Assembly: GCF_004297875.1 (NCBI RefSeq) | Contig: NZ_SCSK01000006.1 | Coordinates: forward strand, 62,001-126,000 | Direction: 5' to 3' | Source: Pandoraea sp. | GTDB taxonomy: Bacteria > Pseudomonadota > Gammaproteobacteria > Burkholderiales > Burkholderiaceae | Length of the DNA: 64,000 bases | Shown: positions 26,348 to 35,647 of the stretch, in pieces | Layout of the letters: each line of letters starts with the position of its first letter | Position numbering within the stretch: the stretch's first letter is position 1 | Notes under the pieces: model-generated | What the model saw: the letters and a program-made list of their open reading frames with translations, nothing else | What the model was told of the DNA's origin: nothing | Database searches by the model: none | Program-made: the position numbers and the translations under genes

Positions 26348-27904
26348 ATGAATTACCACGACTTGCGGGACTTCTCCGAGCAGTTGGAACATCTGGGCGA
26401 ACTCAAGCGCGTGAGCGCCGAGGTGTCACCAAACCTGGAAATGACCGCGCTGTGCGATCGGACCTTGCGCGCCGGCGGCCCTGCGCTGCGTTTCGACCGA
26501 CCCACGGCTCACACCATGCCGGTGCTCGCCAATTTGTTTGGCACTCCGCGCAGAGTCGCGCTCGGCATGGGTATCGACGGCGATGCGGATCCGCTGCTCG
26601 AGTTGCGCAACATCGGCCGACTCCTGTCGGCGCTCAAGGAGCCCGAGCCGCCGCGCGGCCTGAAAGACGCCGGCAAGCTGTTGTCGCTGGCCAAGGCCGT
26701 GTGGGACATGGGTCCGAAGGTCGTTGGCAGTCCTGTGTGCCAGGAAATCGTTTGGGAAGGTAATGACGTCGATTTGGCGCGCCTGCCGATCCAGACCTGC
26801 TGGCCTGGCGACGTCGCGCCGCTCATCACATGGGGCCTGGTCGTCACGCAGGGCCCACACCGCAAGCGGCAGAATCTCGGCATTTATCGCCAGCAGGTGA
26901 TTGGGCGCAATCAGGTCATCATGCGCTGGCTCGCGCATCGCGGCGGGGCGCTCGATTTTCGCGAGTTCGCGCTCGCCCACCCCGGCGAGCCGTTTCCCAT
27001 CGCAGTGGTGCTCGGTGCCGACCCGGCTACCACCCTTGGGGCGGTCACGCCGGTACCGGATACGCTATCGGAATATCAGTTCGCCGGCCTGCTGCGCGGA
27101 GCGCGCACCGAACTGGCCAAATGCCTGAGCCCCGGGCTAGAGGCCCTGCGGGTGCCAGCGCGGGCCGAAATCGTGCTGGAGGGATTCATCCGTCCGGCCG
27201 CAGATCGGCCCGTCGCGCCGGCCGGCGCGCCGCCTGCGCCGCGCCAGGGCGCCACCGCCGGTTACGAGCACGCGCTGGAGGGCCCCTACGGCGATCACAC
27301 GGGTTACTACAACGAACAGGAATGGTTCCCGGTGATGACGATCGAGCGCATTACCATGCGTCGCAATCCGATCTATCACTCCACTTACACCGGCAAGCCG
27401 CCCGACGAGCCGGCGATCCTGGGCGTGGCGCTCAATGAAGTATTCGTACCGTTGCTGCAAAAGCAGTTCGCGGAGATCACCGACTTCTACCTGCCGCCCG
27501 AGGGATGCAGCTATCGCATGGCCATCGTGCAAATGAAAAAAAGCTATCCCGGCCACGCCAAGCGGGTGATGTTCGGAGTATGGAGCTTTCTGCGCCAGTT
27601 CATGTACACGAAGTTCATCGTGGTAGTCGACGACGACGTCAATATCCGCGACTGGAAAGAGGTCATCTGGGCCATGACCACGCGCGTCGACCCGATTCGC
27701 GACACCACCCTCGTGGATCAGACGCCTATCGACTACCTCGATTTCGCCTCGCCGGTCGCCGGCCTGGGGTCCAAAATGGGAATCGACGCCACCAACAAAT
27801 GGCCGGGTGAGACCCAGCGCGAGTGGGGCCGCCCGATCCAGATGGATCCCGGCGTGGATGCGCGCATGGCGGCGCTCTGGCACGAACTTGGGCTGGGCGC
27901 CTGA
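26348..27904 (+). CDS. ubiD: UbiD family decarboxylase (3-octaprenyl-4-hydroxybenzoate carboxy-lyase)
   Basis: 518 residues; start ATG 26348 gives the canonical [14 protein letters not shown]. Uses prenylated FMN (made by UbiX) to decarboxylate 3-polyprenyl-4-hydroxybenzoate in ubiquinone synthesis. Conserved stretches: [79 protein letters not shown] (the catalytic-site EGPxGDHTGYY region) and [15 protein letters not shown]. Slightly longer than the E. coli enzyme, partly from a Pro/Ala-rich insertion before [10 protein letters not shown] single gene between two long spacers. Confidence 0.95.
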   Translation: MNYHDLRDFSEQLEHLGELKRVSAEVSPNLEMTALCDRTLRAGGPALRFDRPTAHTMPVLANLFGTPRRVALGMGIDGDADPLLELRNIGRLLSALKEPEPPRGLKDAGKLLSLAKAVWDMGPKVVGSPVCQEIVWEGNDVDLARLPIQTCWPGDVAPLITWGLVVTQGPHRKRQNLGIYRQQVIGRNQVIMRWLAHRGGALDFREFALAHPGEPFPIAVVLGADPATTLGAVTPVPDTLSEYQFAGLLRGARTELAKCLSPGLEALRVPARAEIVLEGFIRPAADRPVAPAGAPPAPRQGATAGYEHALEGPYGDHTGYYNEQEWFPVMTIERITMRRNPIYHSTYTGKPPDEPAILGVALNEVFVPLLQKQFAEITDFYLPPEGCSYRMAIVQMKKSYPGHAKRVMFGVWSFLRQFMYTKFIVVVDDDVNIRDWKEVIWAMTTRVDPIRDTTLVDQTPIDYLDFASPVAGLGSKMGIDATNKWPGETQREWGRPIQMDPGVDARMAALWHELGLGA

Positions 27905-28070
27905 AAGGTCGCGGCATTTGCGCTATGCTCAGTGGTACTGTCGCGGTACAGCCACATCACGGCAATTTTGTTAATATGTTAATTAAATAGCTGGATTACC
28001 ACATCGTGGGCTTGCCGTTTGCGTGCGCGGCCCATCCCCATTCCGTTGCCATTTGCATGAGGAGTTCACT

Positions 28071-29543
28071 GTGTCTCACCCTGCCCTCGCCAAACTGAAA
28101 GATGCCGCCCTGCTGAAGACTGGCGCCTATATCGACGGCGCCTGGACCGGCGCCGATTCGAAGGCGACTTTCGCCGTCGTCGATCCGGCCACTCGGGCCG
28201 AGATCGCCCGTGTTGCCGATGTTGGCGAGACGGAAACCGAGCGCGCAATCGCCGCAGCCGACGCCGCCCTGCCCGCCTGGCGCGCGAAAACAGGCAAGGA
28301 GCGTGCGGCAATTCTGCGCGCCTGGTTCGATCTGGTGATCGCCCATCAGGACGATCTGGCGGCCATCATGACCGCCGAGCAAGGCAAGCCGTTGGCCGAA
28401 GCCAAGGGCGAAGTGGTATACGGCGCATCGTTCCTCGAATGGTTTGCCGAAGAAGCCAAGCGGGTCTGTGGCGACGTGCTCGATAGCCCGCAACCCGGCA
28501 AACGCATGCTCACGATCAAACAGCCGATTGGCGTGTGCGCCTCGATCACCCCGTGGAATTTCCCGATTGCGATGATCACGCGCAAGGTCGCCCCAGCGAT
28601 CGCCGCCGGCTGCACGATCGTCGTCAAGCCGGCCGAACAAACGCCGCTATCGGCCCTGGCGCTGGCCGAACTGGCCGATCGCGCCGGCATCCCGAAGGGC
28701 GTTTTCAATGTGATCACCGCCGACAGCGACAACTCGATCAAAGTCGGCAAAGTCCTGTGCGCGAGCCCGCGCGTGCGACACATGTCATTTACCGGTTCCA
28801 CGCCGGTAGGCCGCATCCTGATGCAGCAGTGCGCGCCGACGGTCAAGAAAATGGCGCTCGAGCTGGGCGGCCATGCGCCGTTCATCGTTTTCGACGACGC
28901 CGATCTGGACGCTGCCATCGAAGGTGCGATCGCCTCGAAGTACCGCAACGCCGGCCAGACCTGCGTGTGCACCAACCGCTTTTACGTGCAGGAAAAGTTG
29001 TATGACGCCTTTGTCGAGAAACTGGCCGAGGCAGTCAAAAAGCTGCGCGTGGGCAATGGGTTCGAACCGGGCGTCAATCAGGGCCCGCTGATCGACGACG
29101 CTGCGGTCAAGAAGGTCTCGCAGCATATCGAGGATGCGCAGAGCAAGGGAGCCCGCGTTGCCACCGGCGGCAGGGTGATTTCCGGCCACTTCGTCGAGCC
29201 GACCGTGCTGGCGGGCGCAACCAGGGACATGCTGATCGCCCAGGAGGAAACGTTCGGGCCGGTGGCTGCGGTGTTCAAGTTCAAGGACGAAGCCGAAGTG
29301 ATTCGGCTGGCCAACGACACCGACTTCGGTCTGGCTTCGTACTTCTACAGCCGCGACATCGGTCGCGTATGGCGCGTGGCGGAGGCGCTGGATTACGGCA
29401 TGGTCGGTATCAACACCGGCATCATTTCCAACGAGGTCGCGCCATTTGGCGGCGTCAAGCAATCGGGCCTGGGCCGCGAAGGATCGAAGTACGGCATGGA
29501 CGAGTACCTGGAAATCAAGTACTTGTGCATGGCCGGCATGTAG
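28071..29543 (+). CDS. gabD: NADP-dependent succinate-semialdehyde dehydrogenase
   Basis: 490 residues, GTG start at 28071 with AGGAG at 28059-28063. Oxidises succinate semialdehyde to succinate, the last step of GABA degradation. Aldehyde dehydrogenase signatures: PWNFPIAMITRKVAPAIAAG, FTGSTPVGRIL (cofactor loop), LELGGHAPFIVFDDAD (general-base Glu) and GQTCVCTNRFYVQ with the nucleophilic Cys. The C-terminal EVAPFGGVKQSGLGREGS is typical of GabD. There is no gabT beside it. It is followed by a good terminator and by the convergent EAL-GGDEF gene. Confidence 0.94.
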   Translation: MSHPALAKLKDAALLKTGAYIDGAWTGADSKATFAVVDPATRAEIARVADVGETETERAIAAADAALPAWRAKTGKERAAILRAWFDLVIAHQDDLAAIMTAEQGKPLAEAKGEVVYGASFLEWFAEEAKRVCGDVLDSPQPGKRMLTIKQPIGVCASITPWNFPIAMITRKVAPAIAAGCTIVVKPAEQTPLSALALAELADRAGIPKGVFNVITADSDNSIKVGKVLCASPRVRHMSFTGSTPVGRILMQQCAPTVKKMALELGGHAPFIVFDDADLDAAIEGAIASKYRNAGQTCVCTNRFYVQEKLYDAFVEKLAEAVKKLRVGNGFEPGVNQGPLIDDAAVKKVSQHIEDAQSKGARVATGGRVISGHFVEPTVLAGATRDMLIAQEETFGPVAAVFKFKDEAEVIRLANDTDFGLASYFYSRDIGRVWRVAEALDYGMVGINTGIISNEVAPFGGVKQSGLGREGSKYGMDEYLEIKYLCMAGM

Positions 29544-29575
29544 CGGGAGCGATTCGCGCGCGACCACCGACATCA

Positions 29576-29602
29576 AGGGGCGGCGTGACCGCCCCTCTTT
29601 CC
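29576..29602 (+). terminator. Intrinsic terminator after gabD
   Basis: AGGGGCGG (29576-29583) pairs with CCGCCCCT (29589-29596) around a 5-nt loop and is followed by CTTTCC. The position, 33 bp after the gabD stop and just before the convergent gene, supports it. Confidence 0.7.
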
Positions 29603-29609
29603 ATGCACG

Positions 29610-31439
29610 TTACGCGCTGCGCCGGGGCCGCCGGCGTTCGATAAACAAACTGTTGCCGGATTGCCGCTTGGCCATTTTCTTGGCCTCGGCGGCCGCCACC
29701 GACACGTCGACGTGCGACAGGTAACTGTCCTGCTCGACCACCACCGCACCGATCGACAGACTCGTGAGCGGGTACAGCATCACCTGACCGCGTCGATCCT
29801 CGGCTTCGAAGCCGCCTGCCCGGATTTGATCCGGTCCGAAGAAGTCGCCAACGACCGTCTCAAAGCGCTCCAATGCGGCACGACAGCGCGACTCCCAATC
29901 GGCGCTTTGGAAGAGCAGCAGAAAATCGTCGCCCCCGATATGCCCGAGAAAATCGCAAGCCGGGTTGCGTACGGCCATCAACACGCGGGCCAGCGCCTGG
30001 ATCAGATCGTCGCCGCGCCGATAACCAAATACGTCATTGAATGGCTTGAAATTGTCCAGGTCGCAATAGCAAGCCTGGAATGGCGTCCGGCTGGCGAGCA
30101 GATGGTCGATATAGTCGTCGATCGGCACATTGCCCGGCAGCAGCGTGAGCGGATTGGCGTATCGGGCGGCATCGAGCTGCATGTCGGTGATCTGACGCAA
30201 CAACGCGTGTCCCTGCACAATGCCGACGTAGCGGTCGCCCTCGGTAACCACGAAGCCGCCAATCAAGTGATGAGCGGTGCCGTCGGCGATCAGGCGGCTC
30301 AACTCCTCGATGCGGGTATTCTGCTCAACCACCAGTGGCGTGTTCTCCATCAGCGTCGAACACGGCTTGCGGCCATACAGCTCGCGGGTGAAGCGTCGCG
30401 CAAAGCGGCCCAGCAGCGCGCTGCGGCTGATCAGCCCGACCGGCGTCTCGCCGGCCACGACAGGCAGCGCTTCGAGCGCAGGATCCTGTTCGAAGCGAGC
30501 CATGACGTCTTCGCTCAATTCGTCGGGCGAGACCGGCAACACATAGCGCGCCAGTTGCGCAACGGTGCCGCCGCCGTTGCCGAAAGCGAAGCCCTCGCCC
30601 AGGCGACTGGGCTGCGGGTGCATATGCGCGCCACGCTGGCTCAACGCAATCTGCACGGCAGGCGCCAATTCGGGATCGGGCAGCGCGTTGGGCCGCGCGA
30701 TGAAATATCCCTGCCCGAAGAAGATGCCGAGATCGCGCACGACCTGAAATTGCGCGGCCTGCTCGATGCCCTCGGCAATCACCCGAGTGCCACTGGTGTC
30801 GGCGATCTGTCGGATCGAGCGCACGAACTGCAGTTTGAGCGAATCCGTATCGATACCGTCAATGAAGTGCTGGTCGATTTTGACGTAGTCGGGCCGCAGT
30901 TCGGACCACAGGCGCAGGCTCGCATAGCCCTCGCCCAGGTCGTCCAGCGCGATTTCGAAGCCAAGCGCCCGGTAGTCCTGCAAGGTCGCGCGCGTCTCCG
31001 GCAGGTCGAGCGTGGGCTGATGCTCGGTCAGTTCGAGCACGATACGATCCGGCGTCAACTCGATCTGATGCAGAAAATCCAGCGTCTGCATCAAGGCCAG
31101 CGCCGGCTCATGGCCGACGGCCTCGACCGGGCTGATATTGAGAAACAGCTTGCCCGGCAGACCGAGCCGCGCGAACGCCGAGAGTACGGCGCGGCGACAC
31201 CGGAGTTCGACTTCGTGCGCGCGGCCCAATCGCCTGGCCGCGGCGAACAGTGCCAAAGGCCGAGCCAGCGTCGTGCCGGCAGGGCCGCGCACGAGCCCTT
31301 CATAGCCGCTCAGCTGCGCGGTGCGAAAATCCAAAATCGGCTGGAACTCGGCGAATAGGCCGTCGCCCTGGCAAATGGCCTCGATCAGAGCGGCTTCCTG
31401 CCCGGATGTATCGATCATGTGACGCGCAGCGCCGCGCAT
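29610..31439 (-). CDS. EAL-CBS-GGDEF c-di-GMP signalling protein
   Basis: About 609 residues from ATG 31439 (AGG shortly upstream); a TTG at 31496 and an ATG at 31418 are alternatives. The N-terminal EAL domain has intact catalytic motifs: YEGLVRG, LNISP, LELTEH, LDDLGEGY, YVKIDQHF and AEGIE, so c-di-GMP phosphodiesterase activity is likely. A CBS pair follows (PVVAGETPVGLISRSALL; GGFVVTEGDRYVGIVQGHALL). The C-terminal GGDEF domain has GGDDF, with Asp at the position of the usual third-site Glu, and no RxxD inhibition site; cyclase activity is uncertain. No membrane segments. It faces gabD across the terminator. Confidence 0.92.
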   Translation of the reverse strand: MRGAARHMIDTSGQEAALIEAICQGDGLFAEFQPILDFRTAQLSGYEGLVRGPAGTTLARPLALFAAARRLGRAHEVELRCRRAVLSAFARLGLPGKLFLNISPVEAVGHEPALALMQTLDFLHQIELTPDRIVLELTEHQPTLDLPETRATLQDYRALGFEIALDDLGEGYASLRLWSELRPDYVKIDQHFIDGIDTDSLKLQFVRSIRQIADTSGTRVIAEGIEQAAQFQVVRDLGIFFGQGYFIARPNALPDPELAPAVQIALSQRGAHMHPQPSRLGEGFAFGNGGGTVAQLARYVLPVSPDELSEDVMARFEQDPALEALPVVAGETPVGLISRSALLGRFARRFTRELYGRKPCSTLMENTPLVVEQNTRIEELSRLIADGTAHHLIGGFVVTEGDRYVGIVQGHALLRQITDMQLDAARYANPLTLLPGNVPIDDYIDHLLASRTPFQACYCDLDNFKPFNDVFGYRRGDDLIQALARVLMAVRNPACDFLGHIGGDDFLLLFQSADWESRCRAALERFETVVGDFFGPDQIRAGGFEAEDRRGQVMLYPLTSLSIGAVVVEQDSYLSHVDVSVAAAEAKKMAKRQSGNSLFIERRRPRRSA

Positions 31440-31745
31440 GGCACCTGAAGAAGCATTGTCGAGTGGTTCGGTCGACACAGGATTGGACGAACGCAAGAAG
31501 CGACTCCGCAGGAAGGCGTTTGGCTGGCAATGATCGAATAAAAGTGGCGGCCCGCCGCAAGATCACTGCCGGCTCGCGCCCACGGCCGCGCTGTCGCGGC
31601 AAATCAATTCGCATGGATGAATCACGCGCCCCGAATGCGCACTGGTTACATGATTTTACCGGCACGTCAATGCGCAATGTACTCGCGGTATTTGTCAAAT
31701 TTGTGACATGTCATCGACACGCGCCGTGGGGGGTGCGTGGCCGAT
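31440..31745. other. Spacer between response regulator gene and EAL-GGDEF gene
   Basis: 306 bp on the upstream side of the EAL-CBS-GGDEF gene and downstream of the receiver gene (both minus strand). Its first 57 bp would be coding if the TTG at 31496 were used. No other credible ORF. A small dyad TGTCA/TGACA (31693-31708) lies close behind the receiver gene's stop; I see no classical terminator. Confidence 0.5.
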
Positions 31746-32141
31746 TCAGCGATCCAGGCGATGGTCGGCGAATTCGTCCAGCACCTCGATGACGCGGTCG
31801 AATTCAAGCGATTTATCAAAGAAATAGCCGGCGCCGCAATCAAGGCAACGCTGCCGCAGTGCCGGCAATGCATAGTTGGTCAGCACAATCGAGAGCATGC
31901 GCCGGAGCAAGCCGGCTTCTTGCAGATAAGTCAGCACTTCGATACCGGACCCCTGGCGCAGTTGCAGGTCGACGATGATCGCATCGAATGCCTGCTCCTT
32001 GAGCAGCGCCACTGCATCGCGTGCCGTGTCGGCCGTGCCGGCGACGATAAACAGGCCGGATGCATTGATGGCTTCAGCCAGGCTCTCCCGGATCACGGCG
32101 GAATCCTCGAGGAGAAAAATCCGAAGCGGGGTGCTGGCCAT
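31746..32141 (-). CDS. Single-domain response regulator (receiver only)
   Basis: 131 residues, a stand-alone REC domain. The acidic pair is in IFLLEDSAVI, the phospho-acceptor Asp in AIIVDLQLRQGSG, the switch Ser/Thr in SIVLTNYA, and the conserved Lys in YFFDKSLEF. There is no output domain, so it must act by protein contact, as in CheY or phosphorelay intermediates. It is 32 bp downstream of the NarL-type regulator gene on the same strand, and the two are probably co-transcribed. The histidine kinase encoded 2 kb away on the other strand is a possible partner. Confidence 0.9.
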   Translation of the reverse strand: MASTPLRIFLLEDSAVIRESLAEAINASGLFIVAGTADTARDAVALLKEQAFDAIIVDLQLRQGSGIEVLTYLQEAGLLRRMLSIVLTNYALPALRQRCLDCGAGYFFDKSLEFDRVIEVLDEFADHRLDR

Positions 32142-32173
32142 GATATTCGTCCGTTATGCGATACCACGTGACA

Positions 32174-32821
32174 CTATTGAATCAATCCGTTCTTGAGCGC
32201 GTAGAGCGTCAGCTCGGCATTCGATTGCAGGCGCATCTTCTCCAGCACACGTGCCCGATATGTGCTGATCGTCTTGACGCTCAGATGCAACTCCTGGGCG
32301 ATTTCCGTAGGCTTGCGGCCTTGCGCAAGCTTGCAGAAAACCTGAAACTCCCGTTCGGACAGGCCGTCGTGCATGGCTTGGTCGGTCGGTCGTTCAAGCT
32401 TTTGCATCAGCAAGCCGGCGGTGACCTCGCTGACATACCGGTGACCTCGCGACACGGTGCGAATCGCGCGAATGATTTCCTCAGGCGATGCATCCTTCGT
32501 CACGTAGCCATCGGCGCCGGCACGCAGCAGAATCAATGCGTATTGCGTCTCGGGGTAGGTGCTCAAAAACAGCACCGGCAACCGGGGCTTGATTTGCTTG
32601 ATGACATGCAACGTGTCGATGCCATTCTTGTCGGGCATTGCGATATCGAGCAGTACGACGTCGATCTCCCGCTCGCGCACCAGGGCGATGACCTCTTCGC
32701 CACTGGCGGCCTCGGCTATGACTTTCATGTCGGGTTCGTCGACGATGAACTGCCTGAAGCCGGTGCGCACAATCGCATGATCGTCTGCCACCAGAATTCT
32801 GATCGCGTTGGATATCGTCAT
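32174..32821 (-). CDS. NarL/UvrY-type response regulator
   Basis: 215 residues from ATG 32821 (MTISNAIRILVADDHAIV). Receiver domain about 8-122: acidic pair ADDHAIVRTGF, phospho-acceptor in VVLLDIAMPDKNG, Lys in GYVTKDASPEE. The LuxR-type helix-turn-helix at about 150-205 reads LSEREFQVFCKLAQGRKPTEIA and LSVKTISTYRARVLEKM (in pieces). This is the architecture that pairs with HisKA_3 kinases such as the CHASE3 kinase at 33834; the two are separated by the ferritin-like and DUF1328 genes and lie on opposite strands. Confidence 0.94.
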   Translation of the reverse strand: MTISNAIRILVADDHAIVRTGFRQFIVDEPDMKVIAEAASGEEVIALVREREIDVVLLDIAMPDKNGIDTLHVIKQIKPRLPVLFLSTYPETQYALILLRAGADGYVTKDASPEEIIRAIRTVSRGHRYVSEVTAGLLMQKLERPTDQAMHDGLSEREFQVFCKLAQGRKPTEIAQELHLSVKTISTYRARVLEKMRLQSNAELTLYALKNGLIQ

Positions 32822-32876
32822 CAGCTGCTCCCGTAACACTGATACTGCCGTTCGCCGGCGCTCGGCGCGATCCGCC

Positions 32877-33434
32877 CTAGCCGCGCTCGAGCAGGTCGGC
32901 CATATCGTGCGCGTGTTCCTCCTCCATTGCCAAAATCTCTTCCAGCAGGCGACGCGTGGTGGAATCGCGTTCGCCGATATAAATTGCCATCGCACGATAG
33001 GCATCGATCGCAATGCGCTCGGCCACCAGGTCTTCCTGGATCATATCGCGCAGAGTCTTGCCTGCCACGTATTCGGCGTGACTGCGCTGCACGAGCGTGG
33101 CGGGAGAAAAATCCGGCTCGCCGCCCAGTTGGATAATGCGTTGCGCGATGCGCTCCGCATGCTGCAGTTCCTCCGCGGCATGCGCGGCGAATTCGGCCGC
33201 CACCGGCTCGGCATGGATGCCGCTGGCCATGAATTGATGCCGTTTGTAACGCAACACGCAGACCAGTTCGGTAGCCAAGGCATCGTTGAGCAGTTTGACA
33301 ACTGTATCGCGTTGCGCGCCATAGCCTTCGGTCACCGCGCCGGCCTGCAGATGTCGTCGTGCCCTGGCGCGAATGGCTTGAATATCCATCTCGAAACTGC
33401 CTTCGTCTCGTGAATGTTTGTTCTCGTCGGTCAT
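32877..33434 (-). CDS. Ferritin-like (bacterioferritin-related) protein
   Basis: 185 residues. Four-helix ferritin-like domain with both carboxylate/His motifs of a di-iron site: ATELVCVLRYKRHQF, EELQHAERIAQRI, IQEDLVAERIAIDAYR and ILAMEEEHAHDMADLL. It has the helix lengths of bacterioferritin, but I see no clear heme-binding Met. Likely iron storage or peroxide protection. Its neighbours (DUF1328, CsbD and entericidin genes) are typical of general stress clusters, which supports that role. Confidence 0.88.
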   Translation of the reverse strand: MTDENKHSRDEGSFEMDIQAIRARARRHLQAGAVTEGYGAQRDTVVKLLNDALATELVCVLRYKRHQFMASGIHAEPVAAEFAAHAAEELQHAERIAQRIIQLGGEPDFSPATLVQRSHAEYVAGKTLRDMIQEDLVAERIAIDAYRAMAIYIGERDSTTRRLLEEILAMEEEHAHDMADLLERG

Positions 33435-33491
33435 TGATTCGACTCCTTCAAATGCGGGTTGGTTGGAGATGACGTTTCGTCGCCTTGGCGA

Positions 33492-33653
33492 CTACCGTCC
33501 CACCACGCCCATCAGCAATGTGATGATGAAAACCACCAGAAATATGACGAACAAAATCTTGGCGATCTGCGCCGCGCCGGCGGCAATGCCGGTGAAACCG
33601 AACACGGCGGCAATCAGGGCGATCACAAAGAATACGACCGCGTAATGAAGCAT
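33492..33653 (-). CDS. DUF1328 small membrane protein (YtjA-like)
   Basis: 53 residues: [20 protein letters not shown], then [19 protein letters not shown] and [14 protein letters not shown]. Two hydrophobic helices separated by a short Gly/Ala loop are characteristic of DUF1328. A GGAGG precedes the ATG. Function unknown; the family is often induced by osmotic or envelope stress. It lies between the ferritin-like gene (same strand) and the divergent histidine kinase gene. Confidence 0.9.
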   Translation of the reverse strand: MLHYAVVFFVIALIAAVFGFTGIAAGAAQIAKILFVIFLVVFIITLLMGVVGR

Positions 33654-33833
33654 GCGTCCTCCCATTTATGTAAGCATTGGAAACTACACGTTCCGATCCA
33701 CAGTTTTGATGTTAGAAGTAATGCTGCCTTCGCTATGTCGGGGTCCTGCTGTTTTTCGCGTAGGAATCGACCGACATGGCGATACCCGATCCGGATAGCC
33801 TGATTGATCCGTCATGATTGCGAGGAGTCATTC

Positions 33834-35225
33834 ATGATCAAGACCTGGCTTGGGCGCCGTAGTTGGATCGCAGCCATGCTGCTGGCCATTGCCATTACCG
33901 TGGGGAGCTTGTTGGGGTTGGAGGCCGCGCATCGACGCATGGCCAGCGACTATGAAAGCGCCTTGCAGGCCATGACGGCCGCGACCGAACTCAACGAAGT
34001 CACCGTACGCACTGCAACGATCGTGGCCAGCCAGCGCGGCTATTTGCTCACCGGCGACGATGCTTACCTTTCGTCTTACCTGAGCGCGGTCAAACGCATT
34101 CGCGCGCTGTCGGGGACGATCGTTGCGTATTACACCCGGCTGCACGATCAGCAAGCGTTGCGGGACTTTGCGACCCTGATCGAGACATTCAGCCTGCACA
34201 TTCAAGCCATGTCCGACGCGCGCCAAGCGTTTGCTCAGCGACGCATGAGCGCCGGCGCCGCGCTCGCCCGGACTGACCGCGACATTGACAGCCTCGAACC
34301 TCTCCAGGACGGCTTCACCGCGCTTTACCGCCGTGAATTAAGTCGCGCGAGGCTCGCGCGCGAGCGCGGCCGCACCGATCGATGGCTGTCGGCCGTCAGC
34401 GCCATCGCGCTGTCACTGCTCAACATCGGGCTATTGGGGCTGCTGTTTCGCCGGCTGGGCAGGCAACTCCGGCGCGAGCGACGGGCGCGAGAGGCTTTGC
34501 GCGCCCACCAGGCTCGTCTTGACAATCTTGTGCAGGAACGCACGCAGCAACTCGACGAGCTCACGACTCACCTGCAAAACGTCAGCGAGGCGGAAAAAAC
34601 CAAGCTCTCACGCGAACTGCACGACGAACTCGGCGCAATCCTGACCGCATGCAAAATGGATGTCAGCTGGACTCACCGCAAACTCAGGCAAAGCGATCCG
34701 GTGCTGGCAGACAAGCTGCAACGCGCGCTGCGCAACCTCGACCAAGGGGTGCAGATCAAGCGGCGCATCGTCGAGGATTTGCGCCCGACGGTGCTGATGA
34801 ACTTCGGCCTCGTTTCGGCGTTACGCATCCTGGCTGGCGAAGCCGGCCAGCAAAACCAGTGGCGCGTGACGCTTGCGTTGCCCGACGACGATATCGAGCT
34901 CGACGAGCAAACGTCGATCGTGCTGTTCAGAGTGACGCAAGAGGCGCTGACCAATGCGGCCAAGTATGCGCACGCCACGGAGGTGGGCGTATCGCTTGTG
35001 CACGACGCGCATCAAGTAACGCTCGAAGTCACCGACAACGGCGTGGGCATCTCACCCGAGCAGATTCGCAAGCCGAAAACACACGGTCTGCTCGGCATGC
35101 GCCAGCGCGTGTCGGCCCGCGGCGGGAAGATCGATATCCGCGGTAACGCGCAAGGTGCGGGTACGACGATCCGCATCACCATGCCGCGCGTGGCGGCTGC
35201 CGGCCACGAAACATCCGGCGTGTGA
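33834..35225 (+). CDS. CHASE3-domain histidine kinase (HisKA_3/NarX type)
   Basis: 463 residues from ATG 33834 with GAGGAG at 33821-33826. N-terminal transmembrane helix (about 10-30), a periplasmic CHASE3-type helical sensor (about 35-185, with ATIVASQRGYLLTGDDAYL), a second helix (about 195-217), a coiled coil, the H-box in SRELHDELGAILTACKMD (phospho-His), and an HATPase domain (FRVTQEALTNAAKYAHA as N-box; VTDNGVGIS as G1; GLLGMRQRV). A HisKA_3 kinase normally signals to a NarL-type regulator; one is encoded at 32174-32821. The signal is unknown. Confidence 0.93.
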   Translation: MIKTWLGRRSWIAAMLLAIAITVGSLLGLEAAHRRMASDYESALQAMTAATELNEVTVRTATIVASQRGYLLTGDDAYLSSYLSAVKRIRALSGTIVAYYTRLHDQQALRDFATLIETFSLHIQAMSDARQAFAQRRMSAGAALARTDRDIDSLEPLQDGFTALYRRELSRARLARERGRTDRWLSAVSAIALSLLNIGLLGLLFRRLGRQLRRERRAREALRAHQARLDNLVQERTQQLDELTTHLQNVSEAEKTKLSRELHDELGAILTACKMDVSWTHRKLRQSDPVLADKLQRALRNLDQGVQIKRRIVEDLRPTVLMNFGLVSALRILAGEAGQQNQWRVTLALPDDDIELDEQTSIVLFRVTQEALTNAAKYAHATEVGVSLVHDAHQVTLEVTDNGVGISPEQIRKPKTHGLLGMRQRVSARGGKIDIRGNAQGAGTTIRITMPRVAAAGHETSGV

Positions 35226-35372
35226 GAAGTCGCTGACAGCCGAACCCGAATCGACCGACACGATGGGGCGTCCCGTGCTGACAGCGCGAGCCCCGTCATC
35301 TTGCATAAGATGCACTCAACGCTGTCGCATCGATCGACGCACGGCGTTCCTGTCAATTACCTAGGAGCCGAT

Positions 35373-35579
35373 ATGAATAGCGAGCAACTGCAAGGAAAAT
35401 GGAATCAGTTCAGGGGGGCCGTCAAGCAGCAATGGGGCGACCTGACGGATAACGATCTGATGCGCATTGAAGGAAACCGCGACAAACTCATCGGTGTGCT
35501 GCAGGAGCGCTACGGCAAGGCCAAGACCGAGGTCGAGCGCGAAGTCGATGACTGGAACCGGACGCACCGCATGTGGTGA
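35373..35579 (+). CDS. CsbD family stress protein
   Basis: 68 residues from ATG 35373, AGGAG at 35363-35367. Sequence MNSEQLQGKWNQFRGAVKQQ followed by WGDLTDNDLMRIEGNRDKL is the CsbD/YjbJ pattern. Small, hydrophilic and helical. CsbD proteins are general stress proteins of unknown mechanism. It lies 147 bp after the kinase gene; its upstream region contains a 13-bp word that also occurs before the kinase gene. Confidence 0.93.
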   Translation: MNSEQLQGKWNQFRGAVKQQWGDLTDNDLMRIEGNRDKLIGVLQERYGKAKTEVEREVDDWNRTHRMW

Positions 35580-35647
35580 GAGACTCACCAAGGACTTCGA
35601 GCATCGGCGGCATTTCAATCACCCGATCATTGGATACGGAGTACATC

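Noticed and set aside
29661..31358. A 565-codon plus-strand ORF over the EAL-CBS-GGDEF gene
   Set aside because: Antisense shadow; Arg/Gln/His-rich and without motifs.
31693..31708. TGTCA/TGACA dyad after the receiver gene as a terminator
   Set aside because: Arms of only 5 bp, A/T-rich and no T-run of use; kept only as a mention in the spacer entry.
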